From contig NZ_JAAVIY010000005.1 of NCBI RefSeq assembly GCF_014748335.1, positions 124,001 through 188,000 of the forward strand: a DNA stretch of 64,000 nt, given 5' to 3'. Made by a program: the position numbers and the translations under genes. This DNA comes from Flavobacterium selenitireducens. GTDB lineage: Bacteria > Bacteroidota > Bacteroidia > Flavobacteriales > Flavobacteriaceae. Position 1 is the first letter of the stretch, and every line of letters starts with the position of its first letter. The notes under the pieces were generated by a model. That model did no database searches. It worked only from the letters and a program-made list of their open reading frames with translations, and had not been told where the DNA came from. Positions 43,495-51,780 of this stretch are shown here, one piece after another.

Positions 43495-43639
43495 GGAGCT
43501 CATCCGGCTGTCCGCTACTAGTTTTCGCGGTTCGGGCGCTTTTTTGCAACTCGTCGGCCGGGCTTCCTTCGGTCGCCGTCCACCTTCGGCAAAAAATGCG
43601 CCCGAACCTCAAAAAGCTGGCCGCTTCCATCCGGGCTAA
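43495..43639 (-). repeat. Structured intergenic repeat, copy E
   Basis: Clearest copy, within the 480-base gap 43336-43816. On the minus strand: left box TTAGCCCGGATGGAAGCGGC, a strong inverted repeat (GGTTCGGGCGC pairing with GCGCCCGAACC, each next to an A/T run), the shared loop GGCGACCGAAGGAAGC, and right box CTAGTAGCGGACAGCCGG ending in GAGCTCC. The remaining parts of the gap (43336-43494 and 43640-43816) hold only AT-rich sequence in which I see no gene. Confidence 0.8.
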
Positions 43640-43816
43640 CCATCAAACATCGGTCATTCGCGACTCGACAATCGTCATTCGGCATCGCTGCATCATTATC
43701 GATTTGACGTTGTCCCAAAGCGCGCCATCAAATTTCCACATATCGAATTAAGTTCCTATTTTAGTTTATCGTCATCGAAATCCAATTGTTTCATCGTCTA
43801 ATACATAATCATCCAA

Positions 43817-44188
43817 ATGTCAAAAATCCTCGGCCTCCGCACCACGATCTACAAAGTCGACAACCTCAAAGCCGCTACGGAATGGTATTCGAAAGCGTTT
43901 CAAATCGAGCCCTACTTCAACGAACCTTTTCATGTTGGTTTCAACGTTGCCGGTTACGAACTTGGGCTCCAGCCTGAAGAAAATGCCTCGGCGAAAAAAA
44001 TCGAGAGCGTCCTGACCTATTGGGGCGTAGACGACATCGAATCGGAATACAAACGGTTTATCGACCTCGGCGCTACCGAACACGAGCCGCCAACGAACGT
44101 AGGTGGGGAAATTGTCGTGGCATCGGTGAAAGACGCCTGGGGCAATATCATAGGATTGATCTACAACCCTGAATTCAAACCGGAATAA
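43817..44188 (+). CDS. VOC-family protein (glyoxalase/bleomycin-resistance fold)
   Basis: Cytoplasmic protein of 123 residues in the vicinal-oxygen-chelate superfamily. Two beta-alpha-beta-beta-beta modules are visible: LGLRTTIYKVDNLKAATEWY and SVLTYWGVDDIESEYKRFI, with the closing WGNIIGLIYNP. The metal-ligand glutamate expected in the last strand is not evident (GLIYNPEF), and the N-terminal His is replaced (TTIYKV), so catalysis is doubtful. Substrate unknown. A terminator follows. Confidence 0.83.
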   Translation: MSKILGLRTTIYKVDNLKAATEWYSKAFQIEPYFNEPFHVGFNVAGYELGLQPEENASAKKIESVLTYWGVDDIESEYKRFIDLGATEHEPPTNVGGEIVVASVKDAWGNIIGLIYNPEFKPE

Positions 44189-44212
44189 TCGCGGTCGACT
44201 TCCTCAAAACGC

Positions 44213-44250
44213 AAGGCCAGGAACAAACGGTGTTTCCTGGCCTCGTTTTT
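44213..44250 (+). terminator. Terminator of the VOC gene
   Basis: GGCCAGGAA and TTTCCTGGCC (44215-44242) around a short loop, then CTCGTTTTT. Confidence 0.85.
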
Positions 44251-44273
44251 ATTTTGATTTAACTCGCCTGAAC

Positions 44274-45695
44274 CTATACTTGAATTGTTTTCCAGCGACC
44301 ACGCTTGAACAGGATGACACCTGCGATCGTAATGGCGGTTTCGGCGACGGGAATCGCGATAAAAACGCCTGTGGGTCCCATTTCAAACGTCTTGGCCAGC
44401 AAATAGGCGAGAGGAATCTGGAAAAACCAAAACCCGAAAAGGTTGATCCACGTCGGTGTTTTGGTATCGCCGGAACCGTTGAATGCGTTGATCATCACCA
44501 TCCCGATCCCGTAAAAAATGTAGCCGCACGCCATGATCCTGACTGCTTGCGTCCCGATTTCACGAACGGCCGGATCGTTGCTGAACACGCCCGCAAGCCA
44601 TTCAGCACCTACAAGCGACAAAATCATCACCGCGCCCATGTAAATCGCATTGAAACGGGCAGTGACCAACACAGATCGCTCGGCGCGCTCAACCTGTTTG
44701 GCGCCGAGATTTTGCCCGACCAACGTTGCGGCCGCTCCGCTCAATCCCCAGGCGGGAAGCATGAAGAACATCATTAGCCTTAGGGATGTTTGGTAACCCG
44801 CCGAGCCGACGTCGCCCCCGGTAGTGGCCACCAGCTGGGCCAGAAAAATCCAGCTGCACGAAGCGATCACGAATTGTCCGACAGCCGGAGCCGAAATTTT
44901 CGCAATGTGTTTGATCTGTTCCCAGTGCGGCCTGAAATACGACAGGTAAACCACGATCACGCCCTTTCCGTTGAACAAATGATACAACTGGTAGCAAACG
45001 CCTAAGCTGCGCCCTATCGTCGTCGCGATCGCCGCTCCGTTGAGACCGAGAGCCGGGATAGGGCCAAGGCCGTTGATCAATATCGGACATAAGATTATAT
45101 TGGCGATGTTAGCCACCCACAAACTCTTCATGGCGATCGCGGCGTTTCCGGCCCCGCGGAAAATCCCGTTGAAAAGGAACAGGCAAATGATGATAAGGCT
45201 CGAACCCATCATGATGCGCACGAACGTCGTTCCGTAAAGTGCGGCTTCGTTGGATGCGCCCATGAATTTCAGGATATCCGTAGCGAAAATAATCCCGAAA
45301 ATGCTGATGAACAGGTTGATTCCGAAAGCGATCAGGACGGCCTGGATCCCCGCTCTTGAGGCGGCTTCCGGGTTCTTTTCGCCTACGCGCCTCGCCACGA
45401 CGGCCGTTGCGGCCATACTGATCCCGATGGCGAGTGAATAGATGATCGTCAAAACCGATTCGGTCAAACCGACGGCCTGGATCGCGAAACTGCTGTGTTC
45501 GAGGTGTCCGACGAAGTAAAGATCGACAAGCGCGAACACGGATTCCATCATCATCTCGAGCATCATCGGAATGGCGAGCAACACTACGGAAACGCGGATC
45601 CCGCCTGTCGTGAGATCGATATATTCGCCATTAAGCGAGCGTTTTATTATGGAAACAAAGGCAGATAGTTTGCCTGAAAAAGTCTTCTGTGACAT
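44274..45695 (-). CDS. MATE-family efflux transporter
   Basis: Inner-membrane antiporter of 473 residues with twelve predicted helices in two similar halves; the family exports cationic drugs or metabolites in exchange for Na+ or H+. The N-terminal half shows MLEMMMESVFALVDLYFVGH, the typical MATE helix-1 segment, and helix 7 begins SAPAVGQFVIASCSWIF. An amphipathic N-terminal extension (residues 1-30) is longer than usual. Substrate unknown. The gene stands alone; a possible -7 box (minus-strand TATTTTTG at 45831-45838) lies well upstream. I see no gene in the 363-base gap 45696-46058. Confidence 0.9.
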   Translation of the reverse strand: MSQKTFSGKLSAFVSIIKRSLNGEYIDLTTGGIRVSVVLLAIPMMLEMMMESVFALVDLYFVGHLEHSSFAIQAVGLTESVLTIIYSLAIGISMAATAVVARRVGEKNPEAASRAGIQAVLIAFGINLFISIFGIIFATDILKFMGASNEAALYGTTFVRIMMGSSLIIICLFLFNGIFRGAGNAAIAMKSLWVANIANIILCPILINGLGPIPALGLNGAAIATTIGRSLGVCYQLYHLFNGKGVIVVYLSYFRPHWEQIKHIAKISAPAVGQFVIASCSWIFLAQLVATTGGDVGSAGYQTSLRLMMFFMLPAWGLSGAAATLVGQNLGAKQVERAERSVLVTARFNAIYMGAVMILSLVGAEWLAGVFSNDPAVREIGTQAVRIMACGYIFYGIGMVMINAFNGSGDTKTPTWINLFGFWFFQIPLAYLLAKTFEMGPTGVFIAIPVAETAITIAGVILFKRGRWKTIQV

Positions 45696-46035
45696 TTGTA
45701 TTGATTGTAAAAATGAGATATAACCGGCTTTCGCAGACGTGCGATGTGGTAGAAATTCGCCTGTATGGATTGTCCCGATTTGCTAAAAAACGAGGACGGC
45801 TGAAACAATCATAGTCCGAAGCATAAGCGACAAAAATAATCGTTTTATCCAAAATGGGTGAACCGCTATTGAAATTTTTAATCGGTCTAAACAGCCGGAA
45901 ACGAGTCCGGTACACAAAATTACGGAGTGCGCTGCTTCCAATATGCGGCAATTCGCGTTAAAAGAACGGGTCAAACGCGACAAAGCCAATGCCCAAATTT
46001 TATAAAAATGACTTGCAGGCGATGCGAAATGAAGC

Positions 46036-46043
46036 TAACTTTA
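46036..46043 (+). promoter_or_regulatory. -7 box of the YceI gene
   Basis: TAACTTTA, one base off consensus, with a TTG at 46013-46015 (20-base spacer). The ATG follows at 46059, giving a very short leader. Confidence 0.45.
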
Positions 46044-46058
46044 GGCGAAACTTTTTTT

Positions 46059-46595
46059 ATGAAGACGACATTCTGGGAAATCGATCCCGCTCATTCCGAA
46101 ATACATTTCAAGATCAAGCACCTCGTCATTTCTACCGTGACCGGGGCATTCCGCCTGTTCAAGGGAACGTTGCAAACAAGTGACAAGGAAAATTTCAACG
46201 ACGCGAAAATCGACCTGGTAATTGATACCTATAGCATCGATACCAATGAAACCGACCGGGACGAACATTTGAAATCACCTGAATTTTTCGATGCCGACCA
46301 ATTTCCTGAGATCATGTTCAGGTCAACGTCTTTTCAACACAAATCGGGAGACGAATACGTGCTCCACGGCGACCTGACGCTCAAAGGAACCACGAAAAAC
46401 ATCGCGTTGCAAGTGCTGTTCGGAGGCGAACTTAAAGATGGCTTCGGCCGTTACCGCGCCGGCTTTGAAGTCAACGGATCGATAAAACGGCACGATTTCG
46501 ATATCGTATACGACGGAATTACCGAAGGCGGCGGGCTCGTCCTGGGCGAAGAAGTCAAGATCGCGGCGAACATCCAGTTCGTAAAGATGGAATAG
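46059..46595 (+). CDS. YceI-family protein
   Basis: Lipocalin-like polyisoprenoid-binding protein of 178 residues. Family signatures are present: WEIDPAHSEIHFKIKHLVIS at the start, FDADQFPEIMFRSTSF, and HGDLTLKGTTKNIALQV. There is no signal peptide, so unlike E. coli YceI it appears cytoplasmic. The role is uncertain; members bind isoprenoid quinones or similar lipids. The start at 46059 gives the family N-terminus; the open frame reaching back to 45927 is not family-like. Confidence 0.88.
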   Translation: MKTTFWEIDPAHSEIHFKIKHLVISTVTGAFRLFKGTLQTSDKENFNDAKIDLVIDTYSIDTNETDRDEHLKSPEFFDADQFPEIMFRSTSFQHKSGDEYVLHGDLTLKGTTKNIALQVLFGGELKDGFGRYRAGFEVNGSIKRHDFDIVYDGITEGGGLVLGEEVKIAANIQFVKME

Positions 46596-46618
46596 TTTGT
46601 AAAGAACCGAACACCAAG

Positions 46619-46647
46619 GGAACCCAAGTGATCGGTTCCTTTTTTTG
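46619..46647 (+). terminator. Terminator of the YceI gene
   Basis: GGAACC pairs with GGTTCC across a nine-base loop and is followed by seven T residues. It sits just before the stop of the convergent SUFU-domain gene. Confidence 0.8.
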
Positions 46648-46648
46648 T

Positions 46649-47305
46649 TTAGGTTCGGTTGAGATCGGTGATAAGCAAAGGATTGTCCGACCTTAATTCT
46701 TCGATAAGTTTTGCTACCTCGGGAGCCGTCGGATTGGCTTTGAGCCGTTGCACTTCAGATTCGGTTATCCCGACAAGTTGCAAAAATGAAACCTCTCCGT
46801 GGGGCGTCACAATCTTTCCGAGTTTGGGATCGAGCGCAAACACGACGCCCGTAATTTGGGTATCGGTATTCAGGCGAATCGGGCCGTTTGCAGGTATAAA
46901 ATGATTTTCCTCGAACCAATTCCCGCTGTCGTACACGTAGCGCGCGAGATTGTTCATCAATTGCACGGCCCAAAGGGGATCGGTTTCGTCTTCGGCGAAC
47001 GGTCTTATGCGCATCGTAAATTCGAAGCCCCATTTGCTGAATTCTCCTCCGTCTTTTTCTGCGTCGTAATACAATTCGGACATGCCGTACGTCACGATAT
47101 GGCGGTGAAATTCAGGATTGCCGACGTCATAAATGCTGGTGCCATCTATCGGATCCGTTCCTCCTGCGACAAAATGAAGTCCGCAAAGTGGCCCGTAATG
47201 GCGAGGCTCCGCACCGGAGTAAAGCGTGTCAAGCGCATCGTCTATCGCTAGCCATCCAACGGCATCATCCTCAGAAAACTGGTTGGTGTAAGTGGTTTTG
47301 TCCAT
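46649..47305 (-). CDS. Suppressor-of-fused (SUFU) domain protein
   Basis: Soluble protein of 218 residues with the bacterial SUFU fold: the ITSYGMSELY-like segment appears as HIVTYGMSELYYDAEKDGGE, followed by SKWGFEFTMRIRP and LWAVQLMNNLARYVYDSGNW, all characteristic. Bacterial SUFU proteins are often immunity proteins in polymorphic toxin systems, but no toxin gene is near, so the role here is open. Its start lies three bases after the stop codon of the 102-aa hydrophilic gene, indicating an operon. Confidence 0.83.
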   Translation of the reverse strand: MDKTTYTNQFSEDDAVGWLAIDDALDTLYSGAEPRHYGPLCGLHFVAGGTDPIDGTSIYDVGNPEFHRHIVTYGMSELYYDAEKDGGEFSKWGFEFTMRIRPFAEDETDPLWAVQLMNNLARYVYDSGNWFEENHFIPANGPIRLNTDTQITGVVFALDPKLGKIVTPHGEVSFLQLVGITESEVQRLKANPTAPEVAKLIEELRSDNPLLITDLNRT

Positions 47306-47308
47306 GCA

Positions 47309-47617
47309 TTATTTCCGGTTAGGGGAATCGTAGTTGTGATCCTCTCTTCCTTCGATTTTTTCTTCTGACAAATCACTTTTTTTAAGCGATCCGGATTCTT
47401 TCCATTTCCCTTCGTCATCTGTCGTGCGTTCGGCGTTGCGAGCGCGGTCGACGGTTTTTTTGTTGCCGTCGGAGTCCGTCTCGGTTTCCTTGACATGCTT
47501 GGCCGGATTGTAATCTTCCGGCACGTTTTCACCGCTGAAGCCTTCGTTGAGATCGCCTTTTTTCTGTTCGTTATTCCAGGTCTTATCGCCTAGATCTTTG
47601 TTGTGGGTCGTGTCCAT
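47309..47617 (-). CDS. Small acidic, disordered protein
   Basis: A 102-residue hydrophilic protein, almost without hydrophobic residues and rich in Asp, Glu, Lys and Asn (GDLNEGFSGENVPEDYNPAK; DSDGNKKTVDRARNAERTTD). It is likely intrinsically disordered, like small stress or desiccation-related proteins of Bacteroidota. Not otherwise recognised. The ATG lies at 47617; the SUFU-domain gene follows three bases after its stop codon. Confidence 0.65.
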   Translation of the reverse strand: MDTTHNKDLGDKTWNNEQKKGDLNEGFSGENVPEDYNPAKHVKETETDSDGNKKTVDRARNAERTTDDEGKWKESGSLKKSDLSEEKIEGREDHNYDSPNRK

Positions 47618-47659
47618 GATACTTGTGTTTTATAGAAAAGTACGCCTTTCGGCTGCCGA

Positions 47660-47690
47660 TTGCGAGTGCTTTAACATTGCTTTATCTTTG
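47660..47690 (+). promoter_or_regulatory. Promoter of the pseudouridine synthase gene
   Basis: TTG at 47660-47662 and TATCTTTG at 47683-47690 (20-base spacer). The ATG lies at 47695, so transcription should begin at or next to the start codon, giving a leaderless or nearly leaderless mRNA. Confidence 0.65.
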
Positions 47691-47694
47691 GCGC

Positions 47695-48270
47695 ATGGAT
47701 CACCGTCATTTTATCGTTTACAAACCGTTCGGCTTTTTGAGCCAGTTCATCTATGAGAAAAAACGCAGTAAGAAATTACTCGGCGAATTATTCGATTTCC
47801 CGAAAAATACAATGGCGATAGGACGTCTCGATGAAGATTCGGAAGGGTTGCTTTTCCTGACCACAGACGGCATGATGAGTGAAATTGTGCGCGGAAAGCA
47901 GCTCGAAAAGGAATATTTTGCCCAGGTCGACGGCATAATCGATCAAAGTGCCGTCAATTTATTGGAGAATGGTGTGGAAATCGGCGTCAAAGGAACAAAG
48001 TACGTTACCAAAAACTGTAAGGCGCGCCTCATTGAGACTCCGGATTTGCCACACCGCAAAATACGCGATGAACGCCACGGCCCGACAAGTTGGGTTTCCC
48101 TTACGCTGACGGAAGGCAAGTTTCGGCAAGTGCGCAAAATGACCGCTGCCGTCGGGTTTCCAACTTTGCGTTTGGTACGCGTCAGGATAGGCGAAGTGGA
48201 ACTGGGCGACCTTCAACCGGGAAACGTGAGCGAAGTCCCGGATTTGCTTACTCCGAAACCCTTGTCATGA
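47695..48270 (+). CDS. rRNA large-subunit pseudouridine synthase, RluE-like
   Basis: Pseudouridine synthase of 191 residues in the RsuA/RluB/E/F family, which modifies 23S or 16S rRNA. The catalytic aspartate is D46 in AIGRLDEDSEGLLFLTTDG, followed by LEKEYFAQVDG and GKFRQVRKMTAAVGFPTLRL near the C-terminus. The N-terminal S4 domain is missing, as in RluE (23S U2457) and unlike RluB/RluF. The ATG at 47695 is supported by the promoter directly upstream. The 3' end overlaps the convergent DUF4468 gene by 23 bases. Confidence 0.87.
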   Translation: MDHRHFIVYKPFGFLSQFIYEKKRSKKLLGELFDFPKNTMAIGRLDEDSEGLLFLTTDGMMSEIVRGKQLEKEYFAQVDGIIDQSAVNLLENGVEIGVKGTKYVTKNCKARLIETPDLPHRKIRDERHGPTSWVSLTLTEGKFRQVRKMTAAVGFPTLRLVRVRIGEVELGDLQPGNVSEVPDLLTPKPLS

Positions 48271-48757
48271 ACTCGGCGAAATTGTTCAGGATGGCATTGG
48301 CGGTCTTTTCGAGAGAGGGTTTCGCATCGCGATAGTCATCCTTGAGGCGTCCGTCCGGCAGGAAAAAGTCAGCGACCTGAAGCGTCGTGAGGTTTTTTTG
48401 GGCGTAAATTTCCTTCACCGAAAACTGGGTCTTGATCGTTTCGCCGAACTCGAGACGCATCGTATACCGAATGCGGTGCTGGTATAATTCCCCTCGATTG
48501 CGGTAGTAGAATGCATTGCGTTTGTAAGCGTCTATGGTCATTCCCGCACTGGAAACTTCTGTGATGTCGTATCCGTACTGATTCTTTTCGTTATAGGTTG
48601 CCACCCAGTTGCGGACGGCTTCAATGAGTTTGTCCTCGGGAACCGGCGGGCGCTTTATCGTGACCGAAGGAAATCCCTGAGGCTGGAGTTCGAGGTTTAT
48701 TTGGGAAAAGGCCGGGAGGGCGCACAACAATAACAATGCAATCAGGTGTTTTTTCAT
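48248..48757 (-). CDS. DUF4468 secreted protein
   Basis: Exported protein of 169 residues (signal peptide MKKHLIALLLLCALPAFSQ). The body, with EDKLIEAVRNWVATYNEKN, ITEVSSAGMTIDAYKRNAF and RIRYTMRLEFGETIKTQFS, matches the DUF4468 family of TBP-like fold found in Bacteroidota. Function unknown. Its 3' end overlaps the pseudouridine synthase gene by 23 bases on the opposite strand. Confidence 0.78.
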   Translation of the reverse strand: MKKHLIALLLLCALPAFSQINLELQPQGFPSVTIKRPPVPEDKLIEAVRNWVATYNEKNQYGYDITEVSSAGMTIDAYKRNAFYYRNRGELYQHRIRYTMRLEFGETIKTQFSVKEIYAQKNLTTLQVADFFLPDGRLKDDYRDAKPSLEKTANAILNNFAEFMTRVSE

Positions 48758-48786
48758 GGCAAAAGCGAGTCTATCTCAAATATAGC

Positions 48787-49572
48787 TCAAAATCCGCGGA
48801 AAACAAACCGTTGCTTCTGTTTGTCGAAAACAATCGTTTCGTCATCAAAAAGACGGTCAAATGCACCCATTTTTATCAAATTCTCGGGAGTGTCCTGGAT
48901 CACGTTGCCGCGGTTCATCACGATCATTTCGTCGCTGAGCTGGATCGCCATTTCTACATCGTGTGTCGAAAACAAAATGCATTTCCCTGTTTCGGAGCTC
49001 AAGGTTCTCAGCAGGCGGAACAGCGCGGCCTTATGTTGAAGATCGAGATGAGTAGTCGGCTCGTCAAGCACGATAAACGGAGTGTCCTGGGCAAGTGCGC
49101 GCGCGATGAGCACGTTTTGGAGTTGGCCGTCCGACAATTGGAAATGCCGTTTCGCCGATAGGTGCGTGGTGGCGGTCAGATGCAGGGCTTGGTTGACTTT
49201 TGCGATGTCGTCGGCTGTCAGTTTGCCGACCCAGTTCGTGTAAGGTTGGCGTCCGAGCGAGACGAGTTCGAAAACGGTTAGGTTGCTCGGCGGCAGTTTT
49301 TCGGTAAGCACCAGCGCGAGTTTTTGTGACATTTGGGAAGGCGGATAATCCGATACGATTCTGCCGTTGAGCATGACTTCGCCCGAGATCGGTTTTTGGA
49401 TCCCTGTCAGCGTCCGCAGCAGCGTCGATTTCCCAATGCCGTTGGCCCCGATCAACGAAATCAATTTCCCCATGCGAAGTGATATGGACACATCCGAAGC
49501 GATCACCGAGACCTGTTTTTTGGTTGGATAGCCGATGCTGAGATCCCGGGTAAACAATAGTGGTTTTTCCAT
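48787..49572 (-). CDS. btuD: B12-type ABC transporter ATPase
   Basis: ATPase of 261 residues of the FecE/BtuD/FhuC group, which powers import of cobalamin or siderophores. Walker A GANGIGKST (42-50), Walker B FIVLDE (166-171) and the switch histidine in STHDVEMAIQ are intact. The signature is LSDGQ (146-150) in place of LSGGQ. The start overlaps the permease stop codon (TGATG), fixing it at 49572. Position in the divergent B12 locus with btuC and btuF supports cobalamin as the substrate. Confidence 0.85.
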   Translation of the reverse strand: MEKPLLFTRDLSIGYPTKKQVSVIASDVSISLRMGKLISLIGANGIGKSTLLRTLTGIQKPISGEVMLNGRIVSDYPPSQMSQKLALVLTEKLPPSNLTVFELVSLGRQPYTNWVGKLTADDIAKVNQALHLTATTHLSAKRHFQLSDGQLQNVLIARALAQDTPFIVLDEPTTHLDLQHKAALFRLLRTLSSETGKCILFSTHDVEMAIQLSDEMIVMNRGNVIQDTPENLIKMGAFDRLFDDETIVFDKQKQRFVFRGF

Positions 49573-50600
49573 CAGTCGAACGTCTTTCTTTTGCGCATCA
49601 GCAACCAGATTACAACAGGTGCGCCAATCAGTGAGGTGATCGCATTTATAGGGAGTGTAACGTCGCTTCCCGGAAACTGGCACAAAATGTCGCATAACAA
49701 TACGATGATGGCCCCGAAAAGCACGGTGGCGAAAAACAGCACTTTGTGATCGCTTGTCCTAAAAAGCAATTTGGCCATGTGGGGAACGACTAATCCGACG
49801 AAAGCCACAGGTCCGGCGAAAGCTGTGATGCTTCCCGTCAACAGACTCGTCGCGATGATGATCGTGAACTGGGCGCGTTTGTAATGGAGACCGAGGCTTT
49901 TTGCGTAATTCTCACCGAGCAGGAGCGCATCTAACGGCTTGATGCAAAGGACGGCAATCGCGAGTCCAGTGGAAATGCAAACCGCCAGTATCGTTATCGA
50001 AAGCCACGACAGGTTGCCGAGATTTCCCATTGCCCAAAACGTAAATTTCTGCAATTGTTCCGCAGTTGAAAAATAGGTCAGGATGCTAACGATCGCACTG
50101 GCGAAACTCGCGAACATCAGCCCTACGATCAGGATGGCCATCGTATCTCTAAGTCGTCTTGAGACCGCCAGAATTGCGAGCAAAACAAGAAAACTGCCGA
50201 AGCAGGAAGCCAAAATAATTCCATATGACGACAACATCCAGACGCTGAGGATTCCCGGGATCAATCCCGCGCCCATGACGACGAATGCGACGCCGAGGCT
50301 CGAACCCGAACTCAAGCCCAATACGTCCGGCCCGGCGAGCGGATTCCGGAACAACGTCTGCATGAGCAAGCCGCTCACTGCCAGCCCGATTCCGGTCAAA
50401 ACCGCGGTGATGGCTTTTGGCAACCGATAATTAACGATGATGTAGTCCCAGGTTTCCTTGGACGCCTTGCCTCCGGATATGCTCCGGAAAACGTCTTCCA
50501 CAGGAATGGAAACCGGCCCGTATGCCAAATCCAAAACGAACAGCAAAACCGCCAGGAGCGATAGCAAGAGGAAGAAGCTGCTGTTTTTTTGGTCAGGCAT
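49572..50600 (-). CDS. btuC: B12-type ABC transporter permease
   Basis: Inner-membrane permease of 342 residues in the FecCD/BtuC family with about nine or ten helices. Family signatures: NYRLPKAITAVLTGIGLAVS, GLLMQTLFRNPLAGPDVLG, the GPVAFVGLVVPHMAKLLF cytoplasmic loop and FPGSDVTLPINAITSLIGAP. It follows btuF by 21 bases and overlaps btuD. Cobalamin specificity is inferred from the neighbouring riboswitch and BtuB; the family also carries haem and siderophores. Confidence 0.87.
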   Translation of the reverse strand: MPDQKNSSFFLLLSLLAVLLFVLDLAYGPVSIPVEDVFRSISGGKASKETWDYIIVNYRLPKAITAVLTGIGLAVSGLLMQTLFRNPLAGPDVLGLSSGSSLGVAFVVMGAGLIPGILSVWMLSSYGIILASCFGSFLVLLAILAVSRRLRDTMAILIVGLMFASFASAIVSILTYFSTAEQLQKFTFWAMGNLGNLSWLSITILAVCISTGLAIAVLCIKPLDALLLGENYAKSLGLHYKRAQFTIIIATSLLTGSITAFAGPVAFVGLVVPHMAKLLFRTSDHKVLFFATVLFGAIIVLLCDILCQFPGSDVTLPINAITSLIGAPVVIWLLMRKRKTFD

Positions 50601-50621
50601 TTCAGGAAGGGTGTTTTTGGA

Positions 50622-51761
50622 TTAATTCAATTTCTCGAAAAAGAAAAGTTCATAATTGGGCAAGAGTTCCGGATGCAGGATTTTTACGATGTCTTTTAGC
50701 ACAAGATCGGGCCGGTTTGGCGCCAGCTCAAAATAAATCACGCCTCCCGTCTTGCCTTTTTTGGAGCTGAACGAATAGACGTTTTTGGTTTGGAACGCTT
50801 TGAATTGGGCGTAGTGGGCGTTTGCCGACTGCATTTCCGTCAACGAAGTGAATTCTCCCGGCCCAATCCAGAATTCGGCATCTTTCGCTTTTTCCAATAC
50901 GGTCTCGAACGGAAGTGAAAGACTCCCGGTTCCTTCCGAATCCGACCACATATACTGGCCGCCGCCTTGCGCGATGAGTTCGGCTCCCCAACTTTTTCCC
51001 TGAGGCAGATACCATTTGTTTTCGAACATGGCGCCAGCAACGACGGTTGGTTTCGTCTTCGCCGATTTTGCAAGTGCGAGGGTTTCATTGTACGATTTTT
51101 CGATGTCGGAAAAAATTTTGTCGGCTTTGTCCTCCAGTCCGTAAAGCGCCCCAAAAAGTTTGATCCATTCTGCTTTTCCCAAAGCCGTTGTCTCGTTCCA
51201 GTCGCCGTTGAGCAAGACTTTGAGGCCGCTTTTCTCGAGGTTGTCGATCGTCGGGTTGTTGTTGTCGATTCCGTATCCGATGATGACATCCGGCTGCAAA
51301 TCGATGATGACCTCGGTATTCAGGCTTTGGTTTTGCCCGATTTCCCTTACTTTTTTGACATCGATATTTGCCCGAACTTTTTCGGACGAAATGTAATTGA
51401 GTTGAGGAAATCCGATAAGCGAATTTTCAACGCCCAGCATTTCGAGAGACGGAATATGCGTCGTCGAAGTGGCGATGATAGACTTAACGGGAACGTTCAC
51501 AGTCGTAAACGAAGCCAGGCTGTCAGGTACTTTCGCATCTTTTTCCCTGAGCACGTAAGTGTAGTTTTTGTTGGCGTTCGGCCATGGGTCGCTAACCTTG
51601 ACAACCGAGTAATCTCCATAATCAAAAATCGAAAGGCCATTGGCGTACTTTACGGAATTCCGGACATCGGAGGCCTGTTTCTTTATTGTTTCCGATTTTT
51701 TGCATCCGATAAAAAGCAAACTGAGCGCTATCGCAAAAAACGAAATCCTGAACTGTTTCAT
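50622..51761 (-). CDS. btuF: B12-type substrate-binding lipoprotein
   Basis: Periplasmic binding lipoprotein of 379 residues, the BtuF/FecB/FhuD clamshell type. Signal peptide with lipobox LLFIGC (residues 15-20); no acidic residues directly after Cys, so inner-membrane retention or periplasmic side is likely. The first domain starts after residue 40 and contains SIIATSTTHIPSLEMLG, the middle IDLQPDVIIGYG, and the second domain WYLPQGKSWGAELIAQGGG. The start at 51761 is supported by the lipobox; the frame is open to 51812. Its promoter (51781-51812) points away from the riboswitch. Confidence 0.85.
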   Translation of the reverse strand: MKQFRISFFAIALSLLFIGCKKSETIKKQASDVRNSVKYANGLSIFDYGDYSVVKVSDPWPNANKNYTYVLREKDAKVPDSLASFTTVNVPVKSIIATSTTHIPSLEMLGVENSLIGFPQLNYISSEKVRANIDVKKVREIGQNQSLNTEVIIDLQPDVIIGYGIDNNNPTIDNLEKSGLKVLLNGDWNETTALGKAEWIKLFGALYGLEDKADKIFSDIEKSYNETLALAKSAKTKPTVVAGAMFENKWYLPQGKSWGAELIAQGGGQYMWSDSEGTGSLSLPFETVLEKAKDAEFWIGPGEFTSLTEMQSANAHYAQFKAFQTKNVYSFSSKKGKTGGVIYFELAPNRPDLVLKDIVKILHPELLPNYELFFFEKLN

Positions 51762-51780
51762 GTCTGTAAATTGATTGGCG

